Below are positions 35,001-43,017 of a stretch of 64,000 nt of DNA, one piece after another; position 1 is the first letter of the stretch, and every line of letters starts with the position of its first letter. The position numbers and the translations under genes are program-made. The notes under the pieces are model-generated. The model had not been told where the DNA came from. It saw only the letters and a list, made by a program, of their open reading frames with translations, and searched no databases. The DNA is from Pseudoalteromonas ulvae UL12 (GTDB taxonomy: Bacteria; Pseudomonadota; Gammaproteobacteria; Enterobacterales; Alteromonadaceae): positions 24,988-88,987 of the forward strand of contig NZ_AQHJ01000020.1 of NCBI RefSeq assembly GCF_014925405.1, given 5' to 3'.

Positions 35001-36294
35001 GTGGTAATCTTGATGGGTCGCCACCCTCAACGGCAATATCGGGGTTAATATTTAGCGCTTTGAATCTAATTTCTGAATCAAACAAAATAAGCCATGGCAA
35101 AATTGGACGTAGCAGCGGAGTAATAATTTTCTCACCGTATTGCTCGCGGAAAAACAAAGTTTCGATTGAATAACGACTATTACCGAGCTTCAATAGTCTA
35201 TCAAACCACTCAGCCGCAAGTAGTTCACGCACATCTCTGTGTCTAAAACGTACAGCTCCGTATATAACGTCATTAAAGATCCCACGTTCCAGTAACGCAC
35301 TGACTTCACTTGGATCCCAATCGAAAAGGACGGTTTCTGCATTGATACCTGGTTTGACAGGTGCTGAATCGGGAACGTTAATGCCAGCTTGGCCAGTAAG
35401 AACAACAGCGGCAGCCAATCGTTGTGCACCTTCTCTTAGCTTCTCTGCATTGATAGGCTGAAGGTGGGCACGATCAATGTTATGCTCATCACGGAGCCGT
35501 TTAATGATGTTATGGCAAAGTAGATCTAGGCGACCACCTAATTCACTTCCCTCTGCCCACTTTGCTAGAATACCGTCAAGATCAAATGGCCGTTCCGCTA
35601 GACTCCAAAGGTTGGTTCGTGCAATTTCATTGATTAAACGGTCAATATCTTTTGCTGAACGAGTCATACAAAATCGGCGAACTCTCTCTTCATCCAAGTG
35701 ACGCAGAGTGTAAACTTTGAGTGAACTCTGCGCTTTGACTGCCTCATTTTCTTCGACTTCATCTACTTCCGATGAAGATGGAAGAAAGAGCCACTCATCC
35801 ATTAGCCTTCGATCTTCTTTAGGTCGCCAGCTATAAGGACGACTAGAAACATATATATGCGCTCTGTGCGCACATTTCTTTATACCTTTAGCAAATTGTC
35901 GAATTGCTTTTTCGAAAGCTCTCGGGCTTGAGAGTCTTGCTTCATCGACAGAGTCTAAGAAGAACCATGCCTCGCTGGTCGAATTCAGCCATAACTGAAA
36001 TTGGCTTTCCTCACCAACATCGAAGGCCTCATAAAAATCTCTATCGATATCTTCGATACGAATGAAGAAAGCTGGTTTACCTTGAGCCTGGAGTAGTCTT
36101 GCACGTTGTAGAAACTCTTCAGTCTTTCCTGCACCTGCCTCAGCTAAAATGACACAACGAAACTCACAGTCTAAATCATCCCATGAATTAGGTTTACCAT
36201 ACCCCCAATTAAAAGAAATTTCGCCTTTTTCCGCATCTTCATGACTTTTGGGCACAGGTGAAAACTGCCTGTTTAATGGAATGTGCTTTTCCAT
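32032..36294 (-). CDS. Giant NACHT-like STAND NTPase with C-terminal nuclease-like domain
   Basis: ATG 36294 (AGGA upstream) is preferred to a TTG five codons earlier, giving 1,420 residues. Walker A AEAGAGKTEE is at 51-60; Walker B-like AWFFLDSVDEA and the sensor VSSRPYSWRP follow; FRHRDVRELLAAEW is the conserved NACHT-type winged-helix box. Helical repeats fill residues 380-1270. The C terminus holds RMDIWLH (Asp near 1310) and VPIELKLLDKKW (ExK near 1327), the order of a PD-(D/E)XK nuclease. A sensor plus C-terminal nuclease fits a defence NTPase that degrades nucleic acid on activation. It is alone on its strand. IS3 copy 2 sits 157 bases upstream of its start. Confidence 0.75.
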   Translation of the reverse strand: MEKHIPLNRQFSPVPKSHEDAEKGEISFNWGYGKPNSWDDLDCEFRCVILAEAGAGKTEEFLQRARLLQAQGKPAFFIRIEDIDRDFYEAFDVGEESQFQLWLNSTSEAWFFLDSVDEARLSSPRAFEKAIRQFAKGIKKCAHRAHIYVSSRPYSWRPKEDRRLMDEWLFLPSSSEVDEVEENEAVKAQSSLKVYTLRHLDEERVRRFCMTRSAKDIDRLINEIARTNLWSLAERPFDLDGILAKWAEGSELGGRLDLLCHNIIKRLRDEHNIDRAHLQPINAEKLREGAQRLAAAVVLTGQAGINVPDSAPVKPGINAETVLFDWDPSEVSALLERGIFNDVIYGAVRFRHRDVRELLAAEWFDRLLKLGNSRYSIETLFFREQYGEKIITPLLRPILPWLILFDSEIRFKALNINPDIAVEGGDPSRLPLQERANILADIVQRISSNKDGHSARDNSAIARIANTDLSENTLRLIERYSDNDDVIFFLGRLVWQGEMSSCAFSLVHIAENSSRDIYARIASTRAVMTCGSFEQKQNLWLKLNENDAQIPRELLLELVEEADTNSHSIEQLLISLGKLPAYERFKNRALRGALHSYVEKICLDSIPKLVEGLDSYLERQPFVERRECHVSEEYAWLLDIAMHAIERLIKARHDAALGNKSQSILLKVPALRFWRGDDCTEHKDELKTLVPGWPELNDSLYWNSIQHARNIEISNSDKKVTDDWAVSWLGHFWHFDTTSLPRLLNYMHIRSLEDDSLVALSTAFRVYLQTDRSENILALLRDAVADEPVLRERLNTLLEPPVSKEMQRYEKNEAERQRKLIEKKERKKLNRERWIADLRANPERIYNSPNLESGEYSCDQYWLMVELQELNQGTSRWGYTDWQALIPEFGEAVALGYRKAAIKHWSQYKPPLRSGGEGNNTPYALIFAMAGLEIDAAESFDFPMNLSEENVRHSLRYIFWELNGYPTWLERMHKAFPQLVEEVVIKELVWELEKTESTRVLHDLAYHAPWLHPYIASVILNWIDINPGHRRSIREYSLKILINGEIEPENLSALAIKQLSNTLNPDDISWWYALRVDCCPEKGILEVEQWLSELDDDTAKRAAQIFITALMGGRSSRYTKPNIGCFRTAEHLKSLYSLMHSYVKVEDDIDRTSGKVFSPELRDDAQDARDRLFNLLSEIPGKESYTAIKQLILDHPNPDYRHWMANQAYKHAEKDGDLEPWSEQQVREFAKSQCIEPTTHRQLFDLAVHRLHELKNWLERGNDSPWLTWQRAEGETEMRTLIAGWLRQRCDSKYTIAEEPELANGQRMDIWLHNTNVLSPVPIELKLLDKKWSGPDLCERLRNQLVGDYLREESAGCGVFLLISQNVTKKWLINGSLVGLDELAAALKCYWLKISHEYSGVDAIDVIVIDLAKRAEVSDK

Positions 36295-36469
36295 ATGCGT
36301 TCCTATCAAAGTGAATATTTACAGAGGGGAATGGAAATTTACGTATAAAACAACTCATAAACAGCCATTCTCAGCTAAAAAATGATTAACAATCAAAAGA
36401 ATACCAGAAGACCTGATTATTTGACATGGCAGAAAATAAACTGTATTCACATGGACTTCCCAGCTCTCA

Positions 36470-37300
36470 CTAGACAGTCTGTTGTTTCAAAAAATACGCT
36501 TCTTCGAATTTAGCAGGTGATATACCGCCTGTATGCGAGTGGCGTTTTTTTGGATTGTAAAACATTTCTATAAAGTTAAATATCTCTGTCTTCGCTTCGT
36601 CTCTGGTCGAATATATCTTCTTTCTGATCACGCGCTTTTTAAACGTAGCAAAAAAGCTCTCAGCAACCGCATTATCATGACAGTTTCCTCTGCGGCTCAT
36701 GGAAGGAATAAGGTTATGCTCTTTCATAAACGCTAAATAATCTGCACTGCCATACTGACTGCCTTGATCGCTATGTACCAACACAGATTGTTCTGGCCGA
36801 CGTTGGTAAACGGCCATTAATAATGCCCGGATAACCAAATGCTTATCCATGTTTTTATCCATCGACCAACCGACAACGCGTCGTGAGAACAAGTCGATAA
36901 CTGTCGCTAAGTACAGAAAACCCTCATACGTTCGCACATACGTGATGTCACTCACCCACGCAGTATTAGGTGAGTCTGGGGCAAAATCACGCTCCAATAC
37001 GTTATCTGCAATCCGTGATGGCTTAACGCCTTTGGTGTATTTGCGCTTGTAACCAATCTGCGCTCTAAGGTTGTTCTGTCGCATAATTTTAGCAACACGG
37101 TGCACGCTACAAGACTCACCCGCTTCACGAAGATCACGATGTATCCAAGGGCTACCATATGTTCCGCCGCTGGCAATATAGAACTCTTTTATCCGCTTGA
37201 GCAGGCGATTATCTTCAATCGCTCTCGTGCTCAACGGCTGTTTAAGCCATGCATAAAAGCCACTGCGATTGATTTTTAATACACGGCACATGGATAACAC
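36470..37300 (-). CDS. IS3-family transposase OrfB, copy 2
   Basis: A 276-residue DDE enzyme identical to copy 1 except for two substitutions seen by eye (Gln for Leu in MRQNNLRAQ, Thr for Ile in YTKGVKPS). The catalytic blocks WVSDITYV, VHSDQGSQYG and NCHDNAVAES are intact. It should be produced as OrfAB by -1 frameshifting. Confidence 0.92.
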   Translation of the reverse strand: MLSMCRVLKINRSGFYAWLKQPLSTRAIEDNRLLKRIKEFYIASGGTYGSPWIHRDLREAGESCSVHRVAKIMRQNNLRAQIGYKRKYTKGVKPSRIADNVLERDFAPDSPNTAWVSDITYVRTYEGFLYLATVIDLFSRRVVGWSMDKNMDKHLVIRALLMAVYQRRPEQSVLVHSDQGSQYGSADYLAFMKEHNLIPSMSRRGNCHDNAVAESFFATFKKRVIRKKIYSTRDEAKTEIFNFIEMFYNPKKRHSHTGGISPAKFEEAYFLKQQTV

Positions 37301-37338
37301 AGAGAACTGCTTCTGGTGATCTCGGATAAAGGCGTACT

Positions 37339-37617
37339 TTACTCTGGCTGGCTTGCAAAGTACCTTGCGGCCTTTTTTAAGATGTCCCTTTCCTCCGTGA
37401 CCCGCTTCAACTCTGCCTCTAACTTAGCAATTCGAACCGAATCATCAGATGACTGGCGAACGGCTTTATTGCCACTTAACTGGCTTCGCCAGTGATAGAG
37501 GGATTTAGTTGAAATACCAAGCCGATCAGCAACTTCCTGAACTGAATAACCACGCTCAGTAATTTGCTTGACTGCTTCTATCTTAAACTCTTCGGTATAC
37601 CGTTTGCCTTTGCTCAT
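37339..37617 (-). CDS. IS3-family transposase OrfA, copy 2
   Basis: A 92-residue OrfA with the helix-turn-helix VADRLGISTKSLYHW, from ATG 37617 behind AGAGGT. It ends close to the A6G slippery run that links it to orfB. This copy has SQLSGN. Confidence 0.9.
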   Translation of the reverse strand: MSKGKRYTEEFKIEAVKQITERGYSVQEVADRLGISTKSLYHWRSQLSGNKAVRQSSDDSVRIAKLEAELKRVTEERDILKKAARYFASQPE

Positions 37618-37766
37618 AAACACCTCTATTTGAAGTTACATTGTAACTGTTAAAAGTGTCTAGCAAAGTCTGTGAAGTCCACATCCGCTAAATTAGGTGG
37701 ATAAAATCACTATACCACTACACTGTTTATCAACGTCAACCTAAAGTTGAGGTGGTTGTTTATTGC

Positions 37767-37796
37767 TTGACGGTTGTTATTTCAGTAAAATATTAT
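37767..37796 (+). promoter_or_regulatory. Likely promoter of the peptidase operon
   Basis: TTGACG (37767-37772) and TATTAT (37791-37796) are separated by 18 bases, a near-consensus sigma-70 pair, about 61 bases before the first start codon. Confidence 0.5.
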
Positions 37797-37857
37797 CAAT
37801 GGTTTGTTTACATGAGATTTCGTGAAAATCTTGTGACCCTTGGTTTAAAGTGAATTA

Positions 37858-40002
37858 ATGAAGGTAAAAATGTTTTCGTATATGAAGTTCACCGTAAGTG
37901 CTTTATTCCTTTTTAGTTGTTTATGGGTAAACGGTTTAATGGCTATAACTCAACAGTTAGTCTCTGAAGGGGGGACGTATAGTGCAACTATTAATTCTTA
38001 CCATGGAATTGATTATCAAGATGAATTTGGTTGGTTAAGAGATCAAAGTTACCCCAATGTAACTGACCCTAAAATCCTACAATATTTGTCTAGAGAAAAT
38101 GAACTGAGTAAAGCATTTTTCGCACAAGACAAGCAATTGTTAACTCAAGTTTTCGAAGAGATAAAGAGTCGCTCTCCTTTAACAGGAAGAGTTCAAACTT
38201 GGCAAGATGAGCATTACCTATTCGAGAAGCGATACAAGCATAATGCGAAATACCCGACTTATTTTTATACACGTAAAGCCTCAGATAGAAAGAAGGTACT
38301 TTTCGACGCTGAGTTGAGAGCTCGAGACATTGAAAATTATTACCTAGAATCGATAGAAATATCTCCAGATTACTCCCAATTAGCATGGGTTGAAGATACT
38401 CGAGGTGATAAAATCGGCACGCTAAGCGTAAAGTCCTTAGAGAATAACAAAGGTAAGGAACTGATTATTGAGGGGGTTTCAGCAAGCTTTGCTTGGGCTC
38501 CTGACTCTAAAGGATTATATTATATTAACAAAAATAGGGAAGGTAAAGCGTACCAAATTAACTACGTAAAAGTTTCTACAGGTCAAATAACCACGCTTTA
38601 TACGGAAATTGACCAGAATTTTTGGGTAGATGTTTACACTTCCGTTTCCAAAGACAAGATTTTTATCAATACAAGAAACTGGAATGTTTCAGAGACGATA
38701 GAAGTTAACTGGCAAGACAAGAATGGCACGCTAAAAGTACTAATACCTAGGAGTGCCAATACGTCTCATACGGTTCAGCATACAGCATTAGGTTACGTTA
38801 TTAAGACGAACCTTCACAATAATAATTTTGATGTTTTTGTCACTGAAAATGCTACTGCGCCGAATACCTGGCGCAATTTGTTAGAAAATCGAGAAAGTGG
38901 ACTGATAAAAAACGTGCTTGTCTTCAGTGAATACGTGGCTACTCGAGAGCGTTCTGAAGGTGTAGACCGCCTTAGAATCGTTAATTTAAAAAACGGCGAA
39001 TATTGGTTTGTTAATTTTAGTGAAGATATATTTGGCCTGACATTTTATGGAATAATACAAGATAAAGGGACGGCAACAATTAAGTTGCGATACCAATCGC
39101 TTATAACTCCACGAACCATTTATAGTTATAATATGAAGACCCGTGAATTAACAGCAATTGATGGGATATTCCCCCCTGGATTTGATAAATCTTCCTATGA
39201 AACCAAGCGACTCTATGCTACTGGCCATGATGGGGTGAAAATACCAATTTCGCTTATCCGACATAAGCAATTCAGAAAACTTAAGAAAAGGCCCTTGCTT
39301 TTATACGTATACGGAGCATACGGTGATGGAATACCACCAGAGTTTCCGCGGTTTGGGTTTAGCGCCATTGACCGAGGAATGACTTACGCTGTTGCCCACG
39401 TGAGAGGAGGGGATGAGCTTGGTAAACATTGGCATGATCAAGGTAAGTTGCTAAATCGAAAAAATACGTTCGAAGATTTCTTGTCTGTAGCGGATTATTT
39501 AGTCGAAAATGGTTACACGACGAAGGGGAATATTTCTGCTACAGGAGAGTCAAGTGGAGGAACTGTTCTTGGAGTTGCCATCAACAATCGTCCAGAATTA
39601 TTTAAGTCAATCAGTGTCTTAGTGCCATTCGTCGATGTAGTGAACACGTTGATGGATAGTAGTCTTGAATACTCCATTTATGACTGGACTGAGTTTGGAA
39701 ATCCTACCAAAAGTAAAGAAGTCTTCGATTATATGATGAGTTATTCCCCATATGAAAATGTTAGGACTACTAACTACCCTGATGTCTATGCAACCGCTGC
39801 AAAGCATGATCCAGCTGTGGGTTATTGGGAAGTCGCAAAATGGATCGCTAAACTCAAAAAATATAATCAGTCTGATAGTTCAATTTTTTTAGGGGTACGA
39901 AATGGTGGTCATGTTAGCGCCGAGCTTTTTGAAAATGAATTTGAATTCTCCAAATTAATCACATTCATACTTCGTTCTAATCAGCTTAGAGAAAAATTAT
40001 AA
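37858..40002 (+). CDS. Secreted S9 prolyl oligopeptidase, oligopeptidase B-like
   Basis: The 714-residue product has a signal peptide (hydrophobic core TVSALFLFSCLWV, end near MAITQ). Next come an N-terminal propeller region and an alpha/beta-hydrolase domain with Ser 565 in GESSGG, Asp 651 in KHDPAVGY and His 685 in NGGHVS. The helix EVAKWIAKLKKYN after the Asp is oligopeptidase B-like; that group cuts after Lys and Arg. An ATG at 37870 behind GAAGG is an alternative start. It leads a four-gene operon; its stop overlaps the next ATG. The last gene encodes a small secreted protein full of Lys/Arg pairs, a natural candidate substrate, though this is inference. Confidence 0.85.
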   Translation: MKVKMFSYMKFTVSALFLFSCLWVNGLMAITQQLVSEGGTYSATINSYHGIDYQDEFGWLRDQSYPNVTDPKILQYLSRENELSKAFFAQDKQLLTQVFEEIKSRSPLTGRVQTWQDEHYLFEKRYKHNAKYPTYFYTRKASDRKKVLFDAELRARDIENYYLESIEISPDYSQLAWVEDTRGDKIGTLSVKSLENNKGKELIIEGVSASFAWAPDSKGLYYINKNREGKAYQINYVKVSTGQITTLYTEIDQNFWVDVYTSVSKDKIFINTRNWNVSETIEVNWQDKNGTLKVLIPRSANTSHTVQHTALGYVIKTNLHNNNFDVFVTENATAPNTWRNLLENRESGLIKNVLVFSEYVATRERSEGVDRLRIVNLKNGEYWFVNFSEDIFGLTFYGIIQDKGTATIKLRYQSLITPRTIYSYNMKTRELTAIDGIFPPGFDKSSYETKRLYATGHDGVKIPISLIRHKQFRKLKKRPLLLYVYGAYGDGIPPEFPRFGFSAIDRGMTYAVAHVRGGDELGKHWHDQGKLLNRKNTFEDFLSVADYLVENGYTTKGNISATGESSGGTVLGVAINNRPELFKSISVLVPFVDVVNTLMDSSLEYSIYDWTEFGNPTKSKEVFDYMMSYSPYENVRTTNYPDVYATAAKHDPAVGYWEVAKWIAKLKKYNQSDSSIFLGVRNGGHVSAELFENEFEFSKLITFILRSNQLREKL

Positions 40003-40499
40003 TGCAACAGTATCATTTCTTATCAGAATACATTGTTAAGGTAGCGTCTGCACTTCCCTTGAAACTTATAGATTCTTTGAAAGAGTCGTTAAATGCATTA
40101 GGTGACATCGCTGAAAATATAAAAGAGGCAGACATAATACAGCTTGTCGAAATTCAGCGTGCGAATTATGAGTACTACTCAGAAAATGTGTTTCCCAACG
40201 TGCAAATTAATGACGAAAGTAATCAGTATTCGCTGGAACTAGATTCACTTACATTTGGTTCAGAAAGTAGGCTTATAGACCTAGGTGGTAAAGGGAAAAC
40301 TCAACGATTTGCTGCTTTTATGTTTATTATTGATTGTGAAAAGGAGAGTAGGATTAACTTTCCTGCACAGTCCACCTCAAATGTTTGTAATATTGGAGAT
40401 CTCTATATATTACCACCTTATTTCACACATAGGTTTCATGTGGAAATATCGGAAAAGCAATGTCTAAGGTCCGTTAATCTTTATTGTTGCATGAGTTAA
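40002..40499 (+). CDS. Cupin-like protein, possibly a degenerate oxygenase
   Basis: Translation is coupled to the peptidase gene (ATAATG overlap). The 165-residue protein has a helical N-terminal half and a C-terminal beta-rich half. The latter has the rhythm of a double-stranded beta-helix (RFAAFMFIIDCEKES, CNIGDLYILPPYFTHRFHVE). The GDLYILPP...H segment resembles the distal His region of 2-oxoglutarate oxygenases, but a clear proximal HxD is missing, so catalytic activity is doubtful. It may be a partner or recognition subunit for the oxygenase encoded next. Confidence 0.5.
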   Translation: MQQYHFLSEYIVKVASALPLKLIDSLKESLNALGDIAENIKEADIIQLVEIQRANYEYYSENVFPNVQINDESNQYSLELDSLTFGSESRLIDLGGKGKTQRFAAFMFIIDCEKESRINFPAQSTSNVCNIGDLYILPPYFTHRFHVEISEKQCLRSVNLYCCMS

Positions 40500-40603
40500 T
40501 TTCTGGATAGGTATGAGTGAAATGTAGAATCTAAAGTACTTTACCTAAATAACTACTCCGTAAAGGCAAATTATCAAGTGTTTAAAATAAAGGTGTGCAG
40601 GCT

Positions 40604-41164
40604 ATGATACACATAGGTAGAGATGTCACGATTAAAGAAAACTCAATGAATACTAAACAATGTCAGGCATTTATAGACTTATTTAATGAAGATAAAAGTC
40701 AAGTTGAAATTAATAACAAAGCTGCGGGCAACTACAGTGGTGAAACACAATATAGGGATTATTTACTTAATTTAAGTGGAGCGCCCGAATTGGAGCAATT
40801 TATCAAAGAGATGATGCTAAATGCTATGGAGGAATATAAGCAGTTACTCGACCTGCCTTTTTCATTGGGAGAGGTATATGAGCCATTCGAAATAATGAAG
40901 TTCAAACGAAGTATCGACAAGTTTGAAGTTCATTTTGATTCAAATGGAAAGGCTCACCCTCGTTCCTTGGCAATCATTTGGTATTTAAATGATGTCGAAG
41001 AAGGAGGTGTGCTGCATATGCCCTCAAAACTACAACCTTTGACTGTTAAGCCAAAGAAAGGGCGAATGGTGATAATGCCTACTGACTGGACTCATTATCA
41101 CTATGTTACACCAGCAACAAGCGGTGATCGATATAGTCTTATTACATTTATAAATCACACCTAA
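40604..41164 (+). CDS. 2-oxoglutarate/Fe(II) oxygenase, prolyl 4-hydroxylase-like
   Basis: Start at ATG 40604 (AAAGGTG upstream) gives 186 residues. The iron ligands are seen in VHFDSNG (His 110, Asp 112) and in the distal THYHYVTP; the 2-oxoglutarate salt bridge is the Arg of GDRYSLITF. The AIIWYLND strand and GGVLHMPSK match bacterial P4H-like enzymes. The likely reaction is hydroxylation of a peptide side chain. Within this operon the small secreted protein downstream (15 bases away) is the likeliest substrate, by location only. Confidence 0.8.
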   Translation: MIHIGRDVTIKENSMNTKQCQAFIDLFNEDKSQVEINNKAAGNYSGETQYRDYLLNLSGAPELEQFIKEMMLNAMEEYKQLLDLPFSLGEVYEPFEIMKFKRSIDKFEVHFDSNGKAHPRSLAIIWYLNDVEEGGVLHMPSKLQPLTVKPKKGRMVIMPTDWTHYHYVTPATSGDRYSLITFINHT

Positions 41165-41179
41165 CCGATTGGAGAATCA

Positions 41180-41518
41180 ATGTTTATTGAAAAAATAATA
41201 AAGACAAAGAAGACAGTAATTGCAGGAGTTGTTGTATGTTCTGTTACTTCTGTAAATGCCAGCGAACACATGTATTCAGCTCCTAGGCTAAATGAAATCA
41301 AAGAGCAAGTAGATGCTCTTATTGTCGAATCTGACGATTTGTTATTGAATGAAATTAAAGTAGGGCAATCACTTGAACTAGCTCAAAAAACTAAAAAACG
41401 TCATGATAAAAAGCGTAGCTCGAAAAAGCGTAGAGATAAGGACAGTCAATTCAAGATTAATGAATTATGGGATAAGATCATGACAAATGGGAAAGGGAAA
41501 GATCAGAGAAACGCTTAA
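41180..41518 (+). CDS. Small secreted dibasic-rich peptide, possible precursor
   Basis: A 112-residue protein with a GGAG-type site before the ATG and a signal peptide ending VNA near residue 27. The mature part has an acidic middle (IKEQVDALIVESDDLLLNEIK), a run of Lys/Arg pairs (KTKKRHDKKRSSKKRRDKD) and a short C-terminal tail (FKINELWDKIMTNGKGK). The layout is like a leader, protease-sensitive linker and core. Being last in an operon with a Lys/Arg-type peptidase and a peptide hydroxylase, it may be processed and modified. It could instead be a simple basic periplasmic protein. Confidence 0.55.
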   Translation: MFIEKIIKTKKTVIAGVVVCSVTSVNASEHMYSAPRLNEIKEQVDALIVESDDLLLNEIKVGQSLELAQKTKKRHDKKRSSKKRRDKDSQFKINELWDKIMTNGKGKDQRNA

Positions 41519-41642
41519 TAGCGAGGTTTTTCTGAATTAGAAAAGGGACTAAAAGCTCTTTTAACTATTTAGTTCAATGCCTTTAGAGTAACCGTGCGAA
41601 TAATCCTACCTGGCATCGATGCTCTAATTGAGGGAGAGGCAA

Positions 41643-41815
41643 AAATCTGTGTCATTTCGGTAATATTAAGAAAACAGGAATGACACATATCCAACACATT
41701 TAATTTTGAGACTGTATTAAAAGCATTGCCGTCAAGTAAGCCTCTTAATGGCAAAGACCGGGTTCTTACGCCATTAATCAAGCAGCTAACAGAGGTGGCA
41801 CTTAAGGCTAATTAA
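41643..41815 (+). pseudogene. IS256-family transposase remnant A (5' end)
   Basis: A 46-bp block (41643-41688, AAATCTGTGTCATTTC onward) nearly identical to the left end of remnant B (41904-41949) is followed by a decayed N-terminal fragment. It translates as FNFETVLKALPSSKPLNG and RVLTPLIKQLTEVALKAN, then stops. It is clearly related to remnant B (VLTPLIKQLTEAALK) but more diverged and lacks the rest of the gene. Confidence 0.6.
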
Positions 41816-41903
41816 CCTGAGATCGGGTTAAGTAACCTGAACTTCGGATAAGAAATTTAGAAAACGAAGGAACTAAAAGCTCGTTCCCTGAGGTAGTGTT
41901 TAG

Positions 41904-42355
41904 AAATCTGTGTCATTTCAGTAATATTAAGAAAACAGGAATGACACATGACTCAAGAATTCGATTTCAACAAATCATTAGAACAACTTCAATCCGGTAA
42001 AGGCTTAACTGGTGAAGATGGTGTGCTTACCCCCCTCATCAAACAACTCACAGAAGCTGCGCTTAAAGTTGAACTAGAGCAGCATTTAGAATCAGCAACA
42101 GAGCCAAACCGAAAGAACGGCCACACTAAGAAAACGGTTAAGTCCTCGGTCGGTGAGTTCGAACTTGAAACCCCGAGAGACCGTGCTGGTACTTTTGAGC
42201 CTCAAACGGTTAAGAAAAATCAAACCAAGCTCTCCGACGATATCTATAATTATGAACGGCCTCATGATTCACTTGGAGATATGACACCAATGAGGCAGCA
42301 TAAAATTCTACGAAAGAGCTGTACTAAATTGGGTGGAGTTACAAAAGTGATTTAA
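41904..42355 (+). pseudogene. IS256-family transposase remnant B fused to an IS3-type tail
   Basis: After the left-end block (41904-41949), ATG 41948 opens a 135-codon frame. Residues 1-97 are the start of a mutator/IS256 transposase (GLTGEDGVLTPLIKQLTEAAL, KNGHTKKTVKSS, ETPRDRAGTFEPQ). From about 98 the sequence switches to the end of an IS3-type OrfB (YNYERPHDSLGDMTPMRQ). The frame is continuous across the junction, so it could be translated, but neither transposase is complete. It records two successive insertion/deletion events. Confidence 0.7.
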
Positions 42356-42408
42356 TCTTTAATGAAATTGGTATCATTATATTTATGTGATATTAGTAAG
42401 TTAGACAG

Positions 42409-42528
42409 AGCGACTGATTTGCTAGGGACTTATAATAATGAACGCCCTTACATGGGCTTAGGTGGTATAACACCAACAAAAAATCTGGGGAAATTAAACA
42501 ACGGAAATTCTACAGCAAGCCTCTATTA
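42409..42528 (+). pseudogene. IS3-type OrfB C-terminal remnant
   Basis: The frame LDRATDLLGTYNNERPYMGLG followed by GITPTKNLGKL, then a stop, is the end of an IS3-type transposase (consensus YN..RPH..LGG.TP). It is distinct from the similar tail at 42240-42355, so two different IS3-type elements left their ends here. Confidence 0.5.
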
Positions 42529-42610
42529 AAAATGATGGTATTACAGCCATAATAAGCAATGAGTAAGAGGATACTAAGGTCCACATTTTGTAGCAGACTC
42601 TACGAAAAAG

Positions 42611-42898
42611 TTATTTTTCGACGACTCCTATTGTAGCCAACTCTTGTATCGCATTACTAATATATTTTAACAGTTTTTTCCGCGAATCACGATCTTCTTT
42701 AGAAGTAGTTGTAACCATCATGAACTTTTCAAATTCATAAAGATCCATTTTACATTCTTTGGTCTCGTAATTTACAACGGTACCTTCTGACCAATCCATA
42801 AGCAAAGCCAACTCTTCCCGACTTAGCCCTGCATTTTCTCGCATTTTTCTAAAAATTTCAGGTTTCAGCTTTTTTCTGAACATGTTGCTTAACTCCAT
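42611..42898 (-). CDS. Xre-family regulator
   Basis: A 95-residue protein with a helix-turn-helix (MRENAGLSREELALLMDWSEGTVVNYE, in parts) of the Cro/Xre kind. It is divergent from the unknown gene at 43018 and the membrane genes behind it. A 28-bp repeat covers its start codon and recurs 32 bases upstream, so autorepression and control of the divergent operon are likely. Confidence 0.75.
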   Translation of the reverse strand: MELSNMFRKKLKPEIFRKMRENAGLSREELALLMDWSEGTVVNYETKECKMDLYEFEKFMMVTTTSKEDRDSRKKLLKYISNAIQELATIGVVEK

Positions 42899-42947
42899 AA
42901 AGGGATCATGCTAACATTACTTAGCTCCATAAAGGGATCATGCTAAC
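42888..42947. repeat. 28-bp direct repeat over the Xre start codon
   Basis: Unit 1 is 42888-42915 and unit 2 is 42920-42947, 32 bp apart and differing at one base (AACTCC versus AGCTCC). The shared core is CTCCATAAAGGGATCATG. Unit 2 also has dyad ends TTAGC/GCTAA. Both units contain an ATG on the minus strand, so the start region itself was duplicated. Confidence 0.65.
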
Positions 42948-43017
42948 GTTAATGTATTTAGTATGGGAGTATTACTAAATTTTTATTAATTTTCAATTAT
43001 TTTTGTGTTTCACTCTC

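Larger units (their letters stand above)
36452..37681 (-). mobile_element. IS3-family insertion sequence, copy 2
   Basis: A full-length 1,230-bp copy of the element at 21990, inverted. The flanking trinucleotides (ACA on the left, CAT on the right) do not match, so one side has probably been changed since insertion, for example by an adjacent deletion. It separates the giant NTPase from the peptidase operon and may have removed or supplied promoter sequence for the NTPase. Confidence 0.93.

Noticed and set aside
21990..37681. Possible inversion between IS3 copies 1 and 2, which are oppositely oriented
   Set aside because: Copy 1 keeps a matching AAT duplication and its flanks join into one reading frame, so no inversion has occurred through it.
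42888..42947. Possible CRISPR-like direct repeats
   Set aside because: Only two units with a 4-base spacer, overlapping a start codon; better explained as duplicated operators.
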